Shown piece after piece: positions 17,912-26,097 of a stretch of 64,000 bases of DNA; within the stretch, counting starts at the first letter, position 1; every line of letters starts with the position of its first letter. The stretch comes from CAYUQT01 sp964596165. GTDB lineage: Bacteria; Planctomycetota; Phycisphaerae; UBA1845; JAFGLZ01. Below the pieces are notes generated by a model. That model worked only from the letters and a program-made list of their open reading frames with translations. It was not told the DNA's origin and did no database searches. The position numbers and the translations under genes were made by a program. The stretch lies in contig CAZQTW010000006.1 of the NCBI GenBank assembly GCA_964596165.1, forward strand, positions 62,001 through 126,000. The letters are read 5' to 3'.

Positions 17912-18784
17912 TCAGCGCCGCTTCGTTGCCCTCCGAGGCGCCGCCTTCTTCGATAAGGGCGAGGAGCGTCGTCCGACAACAAGACTCTTGCGAGAAGCGG
18001 AGGCAACCCGGCGCGTCGGTTTTCGAGCGGCACACGCGGCCCGGGAGGGTGGCACCGGAACCGGTTTCTTCTTCTCGACGTCCCGGACCGCCGGTTTGCC
18101 CGGCGCCCGCATGGAGGCGGCCGCCGCCGACACCGCCGCCGCTTCATCCTCCGCCTCGGGCAAAGGCCCCAGGTTGCCGACGCGCTCCTCGCTGTAGCGT
18201 CGAAGCAACTGGGTAAATGCGTAGGCCTCCGATGCGGAGATGTTGCGTTCAAGAAAGGCCTGCACTTCCGCGACGTCGCAGTCCGGATCCACCAGATTCT
18301 CGGCTCGCAGCACCCGCCACATGTTCTCATCCACCGGAACAGCATGTCCTCCCAGGCACGTGAGTATGGCGCCGGAAATCACGACAGGACTCACGCCCCG
18401 CAAACCCTCGATGAATCGCCGGATTTCCCGCTTGCTCTTGTTTTCCAGATGATCCAGGCACAGCGTGTGCTGCTTCTGATAGACCTGATTCAAAAGATGG
18501 ATGATCTGCTTGGCCTTTCGGAGGGCGTGCGGAAAACCCGGACCCATGACTTCCACCAGGTCCGGCGGATGACTCACGCGCAACTCGTTCAAATCGACCA
18601 TGCTGGAACGAAGCTTCTCCAGAACCTTCCGGGCCCGCGCCATGGTGGTGCCTTGATACAGGACTCCCAGCAGAAGCTGATCGATGAGGTTCACGGGCCC
18701 TTGGAGCCTTGGCGTTCCATACCGCCGTTTGAGATGGCCGTAAAGCCGCCTGACTTTTCGGGCATACTCGCTCGCGTGTTTCAT
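17912..18784 (-). CDS. Degenerate HhH-GPD (endonuclease III-like) protein with basic tail
   Basis: The 290-residue protein has an endonuclease III-like helical core (about 1-205). The HhH-GPD region reads LRGVSPVVISGAILTCLGG-(x)-AVPVDENMWRVL. The Asp of the GPD motif is retained (VDEN). However, the usual LPGVGRKTA hairpin with its catalytic Lys is replaced by GVSPVVI, and the Fe-S cysteine cluster of Nth is absent. The last 85 residues are rich in Lys, Arg, Ala and Pro, as in histone-like tails. Its ATG overlaps the rbfA stop (ATGA), so it is translationally coupled to a ribosome-assembly gene. I infer a DNA- or RNA-binding protein, possibly non-catalytic. An N-glycosylase without lyase activity is the alternative. 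Confidence 0.75.
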   Translation of the reverse strand: MKHASEYARKVRRLYGHLKRRYGTPRLQGPVNLIDQLLLGVLYQGTTMARARKVLEKLRSSMVDLNELRVSHPPDLVEVMGPGFPHALRKAKQIIHLLNQVYQKQHTLCLDHLENKSKREIRRFIEGLRGVSPVVISGAILTCLGGHAVPVDENMWRVLRAENLVDPDCDVAEVQAFLERNISASEAYAFTQLLRRYSEERVGNLGPLPEAEDEAAAVSAAAASMRAPGKPAVRDVEKKKPVPVPPSRAACAARKPTRRVASASRKSLVVGRRSSPLSKKAAPRRATKRR

Positions 18785-19248
18785 GGTCGGTCCCCGGCTG
18801 AAGCGTCACTGTCGTCCGGTTCGTCCTGATTCCCCGTCTGATCGTTCGCTCCGGCGAGACTCTCGCCGTTGCGGACCGTTCGTTGATCGGCATCGGCCCC
18901 ATGCAACTCCGCACTGATCTTGTCGAGCCTCTCCAGAATCTCCATTTGCTTCTTGAGGCCTCTGTCCGCAACAAACCGCAGTTGCGGGCAATGACGCGTG
19001 GTCAGCTCCGCTGCAAGCAGAGACTGGAGGTAACCACGAGCGTGCTCCAGCCCCGCCAGGGTCTTGCGCTCGTCGGTCTCCTTACCCATCACACTGACGT
19101 AGACGGTTGCGTGCATCACATCCCCGCTGACCTCGACGCGCGTCACGCTCGTGAAACGCGAGATCCGTGGGTCCGACAGCCGCCCGGCGATCGCCTCACC
19201 GACAACCTCGCGTACGATGCTCGCAACCTTCTCCGTGCGGCGTGACAT
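18781..19248 (-). CDS. rbfA: Ribosome-binding factor A
   Basis: This 155-residue protein has the RbfA KH-like fold signature: R-x-x-KVASIVREVVGEAI, DPRISRFTSVTRVEVSGD, ATVYVSVMG and CPQLRFVADRGLKKQMEI. RbfA binds the 30S subunit during maturation of the 16S 5' region. A hydrophilic acidic tail of about 35 residues beyond the fold (AGANDQTGNQDEPDDSDASA) is longer than usual. It lies between DUF503 and the HhH-GPD gene, and the ATGA overlap with the latter implies coupling. Order nusA-infB-DUF503-rbfA is the classic transcription/translation cluster. Confidence 0.93.
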   Translation of the reverse strand: MSRRTEKVASIVREVVGEAIAGRLSDPRISRFTSVTRVEVSGDVMHATVYVSVMGKETDERKTLAGLEHARGYLQSLLAAELTTRHCPQLRFVADRGLKKQMEILERLDKISAELHGADADQRTVRNGESLAGANDQTGNQDEPDDSDASAGDRP

Positions 19249-19299
19249 GATCAGGTACGATTCCCTCTGCAGTGCCCCATGGCCCTCGGCCGACCGTTC

Positions 19300-19581
19300 C
19301 TACATCAGCTCCACCTGATAATCAATCAAGCTGGCGTCCCGAGACAGTCGAAGCTGGTCCACCATCTTGTGCAGGCAACTCTCCACAAAGCGCGAGTCGT
19401 TCGCCACCATGGCAATGCCCAGAACCGCGCGCTGATGACAATCCAACGCATCCACTTCGGCAACGGACACGTTGTGAGCATTGGCCAGGCGATCCTTGAT
19501 GCTCTTGATCACACGACGCTTGTCCTTCAGATTGAGAGCGCCCATCACCGCCATCTCAGCCCTCAAGACACCCACGACCAT
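19300..19581 (-). CDS. DUF503 (YlxP-like) protein
   Basis: This small 93-residue protein (MVVGVLRAEMAVMGALNLKD, then KRRVIKSIKDRL and HNVSVAEVDALD) is a clear DUF503 member. The family, including B. subtilis YlxP, is usually encoded between infB and rbfA, exactly as here. Its function is not established; a ferredoxin-like fold and a link to ribosome maturation or translation are the usual suggestions. A GAGGAGG site precedes the ATG by about nine bases. It lies 78 bases after infB and 51 bases before rbfA. Confidence 0.9.
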   Translation of the reverse strand: MVVGVLRAEMAVMGALNLKDKRRVIKSIKDRLANAHNVSVAEVDALDCHQRAVLGIAMVANDSRFVESCLHKMVDQLRLSRDASLIDYQVELM

Positions 19582-19659
19582 TCGCGTTTGCCCTCCTCAC
19601 CCCGCTCGCGGAATACCCTCACACGGCACTCGTCGCTCGGAAAGAAGGCGTCTTTCGGC

Positions 19660-22467
19660 TCACGACAGCTTCCGTGCAATGTCGACAATCTCGTAGCACT
19701 CGACGACGTCGCCGGCGTGAACGTCGTCGAACCCCGCGATCTTGAGCCCGCACTCGAATCCCGCTCGAACCTCGCGAACGTCGTCCTTCACGCGTTTCAA
19801 GGAACCGATCTCGCAATCGTCTCGGACGACGGCCCCGTCGCGGATCAGGCGCACGCGATGGTTTCGAGCAATGATGCCGTCCGACACGTAGCACCCGGCC
19901 ACCGTGCCCACGCGCGAGATGTTGAAGACCTGCCGGACTTCCAGGCGGCCCTTGTACTCCTCGCGATGCTCCGGCTCCAACAACCCTTCGAGCGCCTTGC
20001 GGATATCATCCGTAACCTCGTATATCACGCGATAAAGGCGAACATCCACGCCCATCTCCTGCGCCATCCGGCGGGCACTCTCGTCCGCAACCACCCAGAA
20101 GCCGATGACGATCGCGTTCGACGTCGCCGCCAGCGTGACATCGCTCTCCGTAACCGCTCCGATCCCATCGAGGATGATACGCAATCGCACCTCGTTGTCG
20201 GGAAAGCGGCTCAGCTCCGCACGAAGGGTTTCCAGCTTCCCATGCGTATCGGCACGCAGAATCACGTTCAGTTCGGGTACTTCGCCCGCCTGACGCTGCT
20301 TGAACATCTCCTCCAGCGTCTTGGGCTTTGCCACCTCGGCCAGCGAGGCCGCGTGCAGCCGGTCTTGCTGCTGCTGCGCGACCTGCTTGGCTCGTCGAAG
20401 GTCGTGGACCTCGTAGAACCGGTCGCCGGTGACCGGAACGACGTCCAGTCCGCTGATCCTCACGGGCGTGCCCGGCGTGGCTTCGTTCACCTGACGGCCC
20501 CGGTCGTCGTGCAGTGCCCGCACCCGACCATGCGCCGGCCCACAGACAATGGTGCTGCCGGGTCGAAGCGTCCCTTGGATAACCAACACCGTGGCCACAA
20601 TGCCCTCGCCCTTCCTCTCCTCGGCCTCAATGATCCAGCCCGTGGCGTCGGCGCCCGCGTCGGCCCGAAGCTCCAACAAGTCGGTCAATGTCGTCAGATG
20701 CTCGAGCAACTGGGGGATGCCCTCGCCCGTAATCGCCGAGGTCTTGATGACGTCGGTCTCGCCGCCCCACTCGGTCGGCGTCAAGTTCTCCTCGGCAAGT
20801 TGGCCGTAGATCCGGTTGATGTCCACACCCGGCAAATCGATCTTGTTCAGGGCGACTACGATCGGTACGTCGGCGGCGCGAGCGTGGCGAATGGCCTCGC
20901 GCGTCGTCGGCATGATCCCGTCGTCCGCCGCCACCACCAGGACAACGACATCCGTCATGGTTGCGCCGCGGCTGCGCATTGCCGTGAAGGCCTCGTGACC
21001 GGGCGTGTCGATGAAGGTGACGTCGATGTTTCCCTCGTGAATCCGGTACGCGCCGATCTGTTGCGTGATGCCGCCCGCCTCACGATCGACGAGCCTCGAC
21101 TTGCGAATCGCATCCAGCAGAGACGTCTTCCCATGATCGACGTGTCCCAACAACGTGACCACCGGCGGACGCGGCACGAGCCTCGTGGGTGTCTTGGCCT
21201 CGAATTCGTCCTTCAGTTCGTCCAGGAGGCTCTTCGCTTCCCGCACGGTCAACTCGACGCCAAACTCGCCGGCCAATAGTTTGGCGGTCTCCTGATCGAT
21301 CGCGTCGGTGATTCGTGCCATCTTCCCCATCGCCACCAGCTTCGGAAAGAGACGGCTGAACGCCACGCCGATCGTCGAACAGAGATCCTTCAGAATAATG
21401 GGTTCGCTCATTTCAACCTTGTCCGCTTTGGGACGAATCGTCGGCTTTGCCCCCGTCCGCGTCTCCGCCGCACGACGCCTCAGCCCACCGCGTTCGCCCG
21501 CCGCCTTGAGACGTTCTTCTCGCTCCAGAAGATCCCGGTCGCGGAACTCACGTATTCGTTCCTCCGCTTCCACGCTTTCCGTCGACCGTCTCGGATTCAC
21601 GCGGTGCTTGGCCACTTTGCCCTTGGGACCCTCCTCGTCGGCCAGGATATCCTTCTTCTTGCCGCGCTTACCGCCGACCGGCGCCCGTTCCGGAGGAGGA
21701 ACCGGCGGAACGAAGATCCCGCGACTACCCAAACGGGGCGGCGGCCGACGATCGGGCTCGGGCGTGCTCATTCGAATCACCTGAGGCCCCTGCAGAACCG
21801 CCGGCGCCGGCCGGGTGAGCTGCGGACCCGCCGGTACGATCTTCTCCGGCTCAACCTCGGACTTGGGTTGCGCGGGTTGTCCCGCCTCGGTCGGCGCCTC
21901 AGCCGCCACTCCCGCTCCGACGCCTTCCGTCCTCCCAACCTCGGGGGGAGGCGCTTCGACGACCGCGCACGGTTCTTCCTGCGTCGACGTGGAAACGACC
22001 TCAACGGACGGAGCGGCAGCGATCGGAACCTCTGCGTGCACGGTCGACGGAACCTCGACCGACGGAGCCGCCACGCTTTCCGAAGGAGCCTCGGCCACGG
22101 CGACAGGCGGCGCTTCGGCCACCGCCCTTTCCGGCCCGCTCTTCACGTCGCCCGGCGCGACTTCCTGGACAGCCTGTGCCGGAGGCGTTGGCGCCTCAAC
22201 CTCCTCGACCGCGACGGCCGCCTTGGGCGCCCGCTTGCGGGTCGGCTTCTTGCGAACCGTCTCTAGGTTCACTCGATCGGCCTTCTCGATGACCGTCTCG
22301 TGCGACCCTTCGCTGAACCACTCCCGTATCGTGGCCTCCAGACCGGCGGACAACACGGCCATGTGGTTCTTCAATTCCAGCCCCTCGGCATGACACTTGT
22401 CCAGAATGGCCTTGCTCGTCACGCCGAGTTCCTTGGCCAGAATGTGCACTCGCATTTGCTTTGCCAA
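19660..22467 (-). CDS. infB: Translation initiation factor IF-2
   Basis: The 935-residue IF-2 delivers initiator tRNA to the 30S subunit. The N-terminal IF2_N motif (MRVHILAKELGVTSKAILDK) is followed by an Ala/Pro/Glu-rich linker to about residue 250. A second IF2_N-like helix region comes at about 350-420. The G domain carries G1 GHVDHGKTSLLD, DTPGHEAF and NKIDLPG, and the C-terminal beta-barrels close the protein. The start is a TTG at 22467: it has GGAGG seven bases upstream and gives the family-like MAK-x-MRV beginning, while the ATG at 22455 would be 19 bases from that site. It follows nusA by 104 bases; no rimP, ylxR or ylxQ lies between or before them. Confidence 0.96.
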   Translation of the reverse strand: MAKQMRVHILAKELGVTSKAILDKCHAEGLELKNHMAVLSAGLEATIREWFSEGSHETVIEKADRVNLETVRKKPTRKRAPKAAVAVEEVEAPTPPAQAVQEVAPGDVKSGPERAVAEAPPVAVAEAPSESVAAPSVEVPSTVHAEVPIAAAPSVEVVSTSTQEEPCAVVEAPPPEVGRTEGVGAGVAAEAPTEAGQPAQPKSEVEPEKIVPAGPQLTRPAPAVLQGPQVIRMSTPEPDRRPPPRLGSRGIFVPPVPPPERAPVGGKRGKKKDILADEEGPKGKVAKHRVNPRRSTESVEAEERIREFRDRDLLEREERLKAAGERGGLRRRAAETRTGAKPTIRPKADKVEMSEPIILKDLCSTIGVAFSRLFPKLVAMGKMARITDAIDQETAKLLAGEFGVELTVREAKSLLDELKDEFEAKTPTRLVPRPPVVTLLGHVDHGKTSLLDAIRKSRLVDREAGGITQQIGAYRIHEGNIDVTFIDTPGHEAFTAMRSRGATMTDVVVLVVAADDGIMPTTREAIRHARAADVPIVVALNKIDLPGVDINRIYGQLAEENLTPTEWGGETDVIKTSAITGEGIPQLLEHLTTLTDLLELRADAGADATGWIIEAEERKGEGIVATVLVIQGTLRPGSTIVCGPAHGRVRALHDDRGRQVNEATPGTPVRISGLDVVPVTGDRFYEVHDLRRAKQVAQQQQDRLHAASLAEVAKPKTLEEMFKQRQAGEVPELNVILRADTHGKLETLRAELSRFPDNEVRLRIILDGIGAVTESDVTLAATSNAIVIGFWVVADESARRMAQEMGVDVRLYRVIYEVTDDIRKALEGLLEPEHREEYKGRLEVRQVFNISRVGTVAGCYVSDGIIARNHRVRLIRDGAVVRDDCEIGSLKRVKDDVREVRAGFECGLKIAGFDDVHAGDVVECYEIVDIARKLS

Positions 22468-22571
22468 AGGCTATCCTCCGACCGAACCCTGTTCCTCTTC
22501 GACCGGACCCGGCGAAACTCACGCCGCACACATGGGCCGGCTTCGAGGGCTCAATGCCCCATCATCGACTG

Positions 22572-23999
22572 CTACTCACCCGCCGCATTCGTTGTAGCCT
22601 CGTCCCCGGGGGAGGCAACCGCCTCCGTTCGGCTCGTCTCGTCAATCGATGCCGCCTCCGATGACGGCGCCTCTTCCCCAGGACCCGACTCCACGACCCC
22701 CGGAACGCCGCCCGAACCGTCCGCCGCATCGGCCGAAACAGCATCCGGGCCGGCTGCTTGCTCCGCGCCGAGCTCGGACCCGGCGGGCGAGCCCGCGGCC
22801 TCACCCGCCTCGGCCTTGGCTCGCTCCGCGGCCTCCTTGGCCGCCTGCGCCTCGGCCGCGATCCGTTTGGCCTGCTCACCCGCCACGCTGACCATTCGCT
22901 CCGCCAGCTCCCGAGAAACCCCCAACACCTTGATGAGCGGGTCAACACCCACTTCCTCGACGTCGCCCAAATTGACGATACCCATCGCCAGGAGCTTGCT
23001 GAAGAAGACCTCCTCGACCCCTTCGATGGCTCGAAGTGTCTTCTCCATGTCGTCCAGACCCTTGTTGTATTCCGTCGGCGTAAGTATGTCGATGTCCCAC
23101 CCCGTCAACCTCGCGGCCAGCCGAACGTTCTGTCCCCTCTTGCCGATGGCCAGCGACAGTTGATCCTCGGCCACAACAACGGTCGCCCTGTTCAGCTCGA
23201 AACAAAGCGCGGTTTCCTGAACCTCGGCGGGCTTCAACGCGTTGCCGATGAGAATCTGAGAGGACTCGTTCCACCGAACGATGTCGATCTTCTCGCCGCC
23301 CAACTCGTCCACGATGTTCTTGATCCGACTGCCTCGAACGCCGACGCAGGCCCCCACCGCGTCGACCCGGCTGTCAATGCTGCTGACCGCCACCTTGGTT
23401 CTGTAACCCGCCTCGCGAGCAAGCGCTTTGATCTCAATGACCCGTTCGCCCACCTCCGGCACCTCCAGCTCGAACAGACGTCGAATGAGGTCGGGGTGAG
23501 TCCGACTCAGGATAATCTTCACCTGATGCGGCGCTTCGCGAACCTCCAGAACCATCGCTCGCAGACGCTCGCCCGGATTGTGCGTCTCGCCGGGAATCTG
23601 CTCGCTGCGAGGCAGGAAGCCCTCGGCTCGACCCAGCGAGACGACCATGGCTCCGCCCTCAAACCGCGAGACCGTGCCCGTGACGATCTGTCCCTTCCGT
23701 TCGGCGAATTCCTCATAAATGCTGCCCCGCTCGGCCTCGCGTATCTTCTGAATCATCACCTGCTTCGCCGTCTGGGCCGCGATCCGACCGAGCGCCGCCA
23801 TGTCGAAGGCCTGTCCGTTGAGTGTCGCGACGATATCCCCCGTAGAACGGTTGATACTGCACACCACCTCGTCGGTCTGTCCGCACGTCTTTCGGATCGC
23901 CGAAATGACGGCCTGTTCCAGGTCGGCGAAGACCAGTTCCTTCTCGATATTTCGCTCGCGGCAAATGCCGTCGATGATTCGCAACATGTCCGTGTTCAT
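22572..23999 (-). CDS. nusA: Transcription termination/antitermination factor NusA
   Basis: The 475-residue product has the NusA N-terminal RNA-polymerase-binding domain (LRIIDGICRERNIEKELVF). An S1 domain (KGQIVTGTVSRFEGGAMVVSL) and tandem KH domains (GVRGSRIKNIVDELGGEKID and IGKRGQNVRLAARLTGWDI) follow. A helix-hairpin-helix region comes after the KH pair. The last 100 residues are Ala/Glu-rich low-complexity sequence, an unusual extension in place of the ordered C-terminal repeats of E. coli NusA. AAGGA precedes the ATG, and the upstream DNA holds three direct repeats. It heads the nusA-infB-DUF503-rbfA run. rimP, its usual upstream partner, is missing. Confidence 0.96.
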   Translation of the reverse strand: MNTDMLRIIDGICRERNIEKELVFADLEQAVISAIRKTCGQTDEVVCSINRSTGDIVATLNGQAFDMAALGRIAAQTAKQVMIQKIREAERGSIYEEFAERKGQIVTGTVSRFEGGAMVVSLGRAEGFLPRSEQIPGETHNPGERLRAMVLEVREAPHQVKIILSRTHPDLIRRLFELEVPEVGERVIEIKALAREAGYRTKVAVSSIDSRVDAVGACVGVRGSRIKNIVDELGGEKIDIVRWNESSQILIGNALKPAEVQETALCFELNRATVVVAEDQLSLAIGKRGQNVRLAARLTGWDIDILTPTEYNKGLDDMEKTLRAIEGVEEVFFSKLLAMGIVNLGDVEEVGVDPLIKVLGVSRELAERMVSVAGEQAKRIAAEAQAAKEAAERAKAEAGEAAGSPAGSELGAEQAAGPDAVSADAADGSGGVPGVVESGPGEEAPSSEAASIDETSRTEAVASPGDEATTNAAGE

Positions 24000-24013
24000 G
24001 CAATCAATCCTTA

Positions 24014-24058
24014 TTCACTTGTCGCTATTTACTTGTCCGATCCCTTGTTCACTTGTCG
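24014..24058. repeat. Triple direct repeat upstream of nusA
   Basis: Three 11-base repeats lie just upstream of the nusA start: TTCACTTGTCG at 24014-24024, TTTACTTGTCC at 24028-24038 and TTCACTTGTCG at 24048-24058. On the nusA strand they read CGACAAGTGAA or near it. Spacings between repeat starts are 14 and 20 bases. They occupy the 5' leader or promoter region of nusA and could bind a regulator or RNA-binding factor; that is inference. Confidence 0.6.
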
Positions 24059-24157
24059 CACAAGCATTCCATCTGGCCCTCAGGGGCACACACGCCCCCG
24101 AACTCAGCCTCGCCTCGTTGAGTGGCCTGCCGGCAGACCTCACGCCGCCACACGGCA

Positions 24158-24192
24158 AACAAAAAAGTGGGCTCCGGCACCCGCCCACTTTC
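24158..24192 (-). terminator. Intrinsic terminator after the UgpC-like ATPase gene
   Basis: A perfect nine-base-pair stem is formed by 24164-24172 (AAAGTGGGC) and 24183-24191 (GCCCACTTT). On the minus strand the stem is followed by a run of T (complement of AAAAAA at 24161-24166). It lies about 108 bases past the stop of the ATPase gene, insulating it from nusA downstream. Confidence 0.75.
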
Positions 24193-24299
24193 GATCCCGT
24201 CGCGTCCAGGATGTGGACCCGTCCCCTTAACGCATCGTTATCCCCCTATCGATGCGCCTCAGCCCGCCCGCGTGACACCTCCAGTGCTGTGTCCGTCGA

Positions 24300-25439
24300 C
24301 TACGCACTGGAGGCAGCTCCGTTACCGCTAAGGCTGACGTTCACACCCGCGTCTCCGGGTTCGAAAATGTGGACACGGCTCATGTCCAAGTGCATTGCCA
24401 GCGCCTGGCCTTCACGGATCTGGCTATGCGAATCAACGCGACAGATCAGGTGATCGTGTCTGGACGTGGACACATAAACGTCCATCTTGTCGCCCAACGG
24501 CTCCACCACGCTCACCTTCACGTGCAGCACGTTCTCTTGTCCCGCGAAACCACCGTCGTTCCGGTCCGAGAGGTTCTCCGGTCGAACGCCAAGGACGACC
24601 TCTTGACCGAGGTACCGACTCACCCGCTCGCCCAAGTCCTTCCTCAAGAGGATCCTGTCGGACCCTTCGTCGAAGTAGATCGCTCCGTTTCCTCCGACCA
24701 GTCTGCCCCTGAGCATGTTCATCGGAGGCGTCCCGACGAAACCGGCTACAAACCTGTTCACCGGATAGTCATAGATGTTCAGAGGCGAATCCACTTGCTG
24801 AACCAACCCATCCTTCATGACGACCACCCGATCGCCCAACGTCATCGCCTCTTCCTGGTCGTGCGTGACGTAGACGGTCGTCGTCTGCAAACGCCGATGA
24901 AGCTTCTTCAGCTCGGCACGCATCTCCACCCGAAGCTTGGCGTCCAGATTGCTCAACGGCTCATCGAAGAGAAACGCCTTCGGATTTCGCACGATCGCCC
25001 GTCCGACAGCCACCCGCTGTCGCTGGCCACCGGAGAGTGCCTTCGGCTTGCGATCCAGCAAGGCCTCAATGCCGAGCATACGCGCCGCTTCGCGGACCTT
25101 CTCGTCTATCTCCTTCCTCGGAACCTTCCTCAACTTCAGCCCGAACGCCATGTTGTTGTACACCGTCATATGCGGGTACAGGGCATAGTTCTGAAAAACC
25201 ATCGCAATGTCGCGATTCTTCGGCGGCACGTCGTTCACAACTCGATCGCCGATGCGGATCGTGCCGCCCGTCACCTCCTCCAAACCCGCCACCATCCGGA
25301 GCGTCGTGCTCTTTCCGCAACCGGAGGGCCCCACCAGGACTACGAATTCCCGATCCGCGATGTGCAAGTTCATCCGGTCAACGGCCTTCACCCCACCGGG
25401 AAAGACCTTGGAGACCTCTTCGAGGATGACCTGTGCCAT
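24300..25439 (-). CDS. ugpC: MalK/UgpC/MsmX-type sugar ABC transporter ATP-binding protein
   Basis: The 379-residue ATPase contains Walker A GPSGCGKSTT, Q-loop VFQNYALYPHMTV, signature LSGGQRQRVAVGRAIVR, Walker B FLFDEPLSNLD and H-loop YVTHDQEEA. A C-terminal regulatory OB domain (GVRPENLSD, then VSVVEPLGDKMDVYV) is characteristic of the CUT1 sugar-importer ATPases (MalK, UgpC, MsmX). No permease or binding-protein gene adjoins it, so it may serve several importers, as MsiK does in Streptomyces. It has its own consensus promoter and a clear terminator, which fits a stand-alone shared component. The gene symbol marks the family only. Confidence 0.9.
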   Translation of the reverse strand: MAQVILEEVSKVFPGGVKAVDRMNLHIADREFVVLVGPSGCGKSTTLRMVAGLEEVTGGTIRIGDRVVNDVPPKNRDIAMVFQNYALYPHMTVYNNMAFGLKLRKVPRKEIDEKVREAARMLGIEALLDRKPKALSGGQRQRVAVGRAIVRNPKAFLFDEPLSNLDAKLRVEMRAELKKLHRRLQTTTVYVTHDQEEAMTLGDRVVVMKDGLVQQVDSPLNIYDYPVNRFVAGFVGTPPMNMLRGRLVGGNGAIYFDEGSDRILLRKDLGERVSRYLGQEVVLGVRPENLSDRNDGGFAGQENVLHVKVSVVEPLGDKMDVYVSTSRHDHLICRVDSHSQIREGQALAMHLDMSRVHIFEPGDAGVNVSLSGNGAASSA

Positions 25440-25500
25440 CGACTCTCACCTAAAGTGTTGCCTCAGCCCCTCCTACGAAAGCCGGCCGTCAAGAATCACT

Positions 25501-25528
25501 ATTATAAGAGCGCACCGATCCCTGTCAA
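25501..25528 (-). promoter_or_regulatory. Consensus sigma-70 promoter for the UgpC-like ATPase
   Basis: On the minus strand TTGACA (25523-25528) and TATAAT (25501-25506) are both perfect matches, separated by 16 bases. The leader to the ATG at 25439 is about 55 bases. This is the strongest-looking promoter in the window. Confidence 0.75.
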
Positions 25529-25583
25529 CGCATCCGACCCGTGCCAATGGGTTTCATCTTACGCCGGCACATGGACGGACAAC

Positions 25584-25714
25584 AGCTTCCTGATGGCAAG
25601 AAGCCCCCCGAATATTTGCACAGTGACGGCACATGACATCCGTGCGGCCCTGGAATTCGCCAATGAATTGGTCGACCGAGAAAAGTGCCATCCCCCTCCT
25701 TGGCGAGTCACGCT
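25584..25714 (+). pseudogene. Remnant of DUF433 antitoxin
   Basis: One frame reads SFLMARSPPNIC followed by TVTAHDIRAALEFANELV, which matches the conserved C-terminal end of DUF433 proteins (after the helix-turn-helix: '...YPxLTxxDIRAALxYAAEL'). The N-terminal two-thirds are missing, the frame starts without a start codon of its own, and it runs without a stop into the next fragment. It is placed directly before a DUF5615-type toxin remnant, the usual order of this antitoxin-toxin pair. Confidence 0.65.
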
Positions 25715-26077
25715 ATGCGGTTCCTCGTCGATGCTAACCCAACCTGCCCAGAAGCTTGACGAGCCAACTGACCGAGTTGGGACATGAGGCATCGCATGTC
25801 AGGGATGTCGGTTTGGGGAGACGCTGACGACGCCGACATCGTCGCGCACGCTCGGCAGAATGGACTCGCTCTGATGACGCAGGACTTGGATTTCGGTGAT
25901 GTGCGGAATTATCCCCCCGACGACCACGCTGGGATTGTCGTCGTGGACCTGCCCAGTAGGACGCATGAGGATAGCGTCGTCCGCGTGGTCCGTAGCTTCG
26001 TTTCTGATCCGCGGATCTCGGGATGCCTGTCTGGGCGTCCGGCGATAGTGGAGGCTGGACGGTTCCGTCTTCGTTAG
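25715..26077 (+). pseudogene. Frameshifted DUF5615 (PIN-like) toxin
   Basis: Three successive frames together give a full DUF5615 protein. MRFLVDAN starts at 25715. After a shift near 25755, SLTSQLTELGHEASHVRDVG follows. After another shift near 25820, DADDADIVAHARQ, then LMTQDLDFGDV and HAGIVVVDLPS continue to a stop at 26077. The total length of about 120 codons is right for the family, and the DAN and TQDxDF acidic motifs of the PIN-like fold are still recognisable. At least two frameshifts disable it. It follows a DUF433 remnant and ends 20 bases from the convergent HAF-repeat gene. Confidence 0.72.
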
Positions 26078-26097
26078 GGCAAGGACGGGTTGCTCGG

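Noticed and set aside
19279..21279. Plus-strand open frame of 666 codons
   Set aside because: Antisense to infB and DUF503, both certain genes.
24369..25787. Plus-strand open frame of 472 codons
   Set aside because: Most of it is antisense to the UgpC-like ATPase. Only the last 70 codons contain a real remnant (DUF433), which is listed as a pseudogene.
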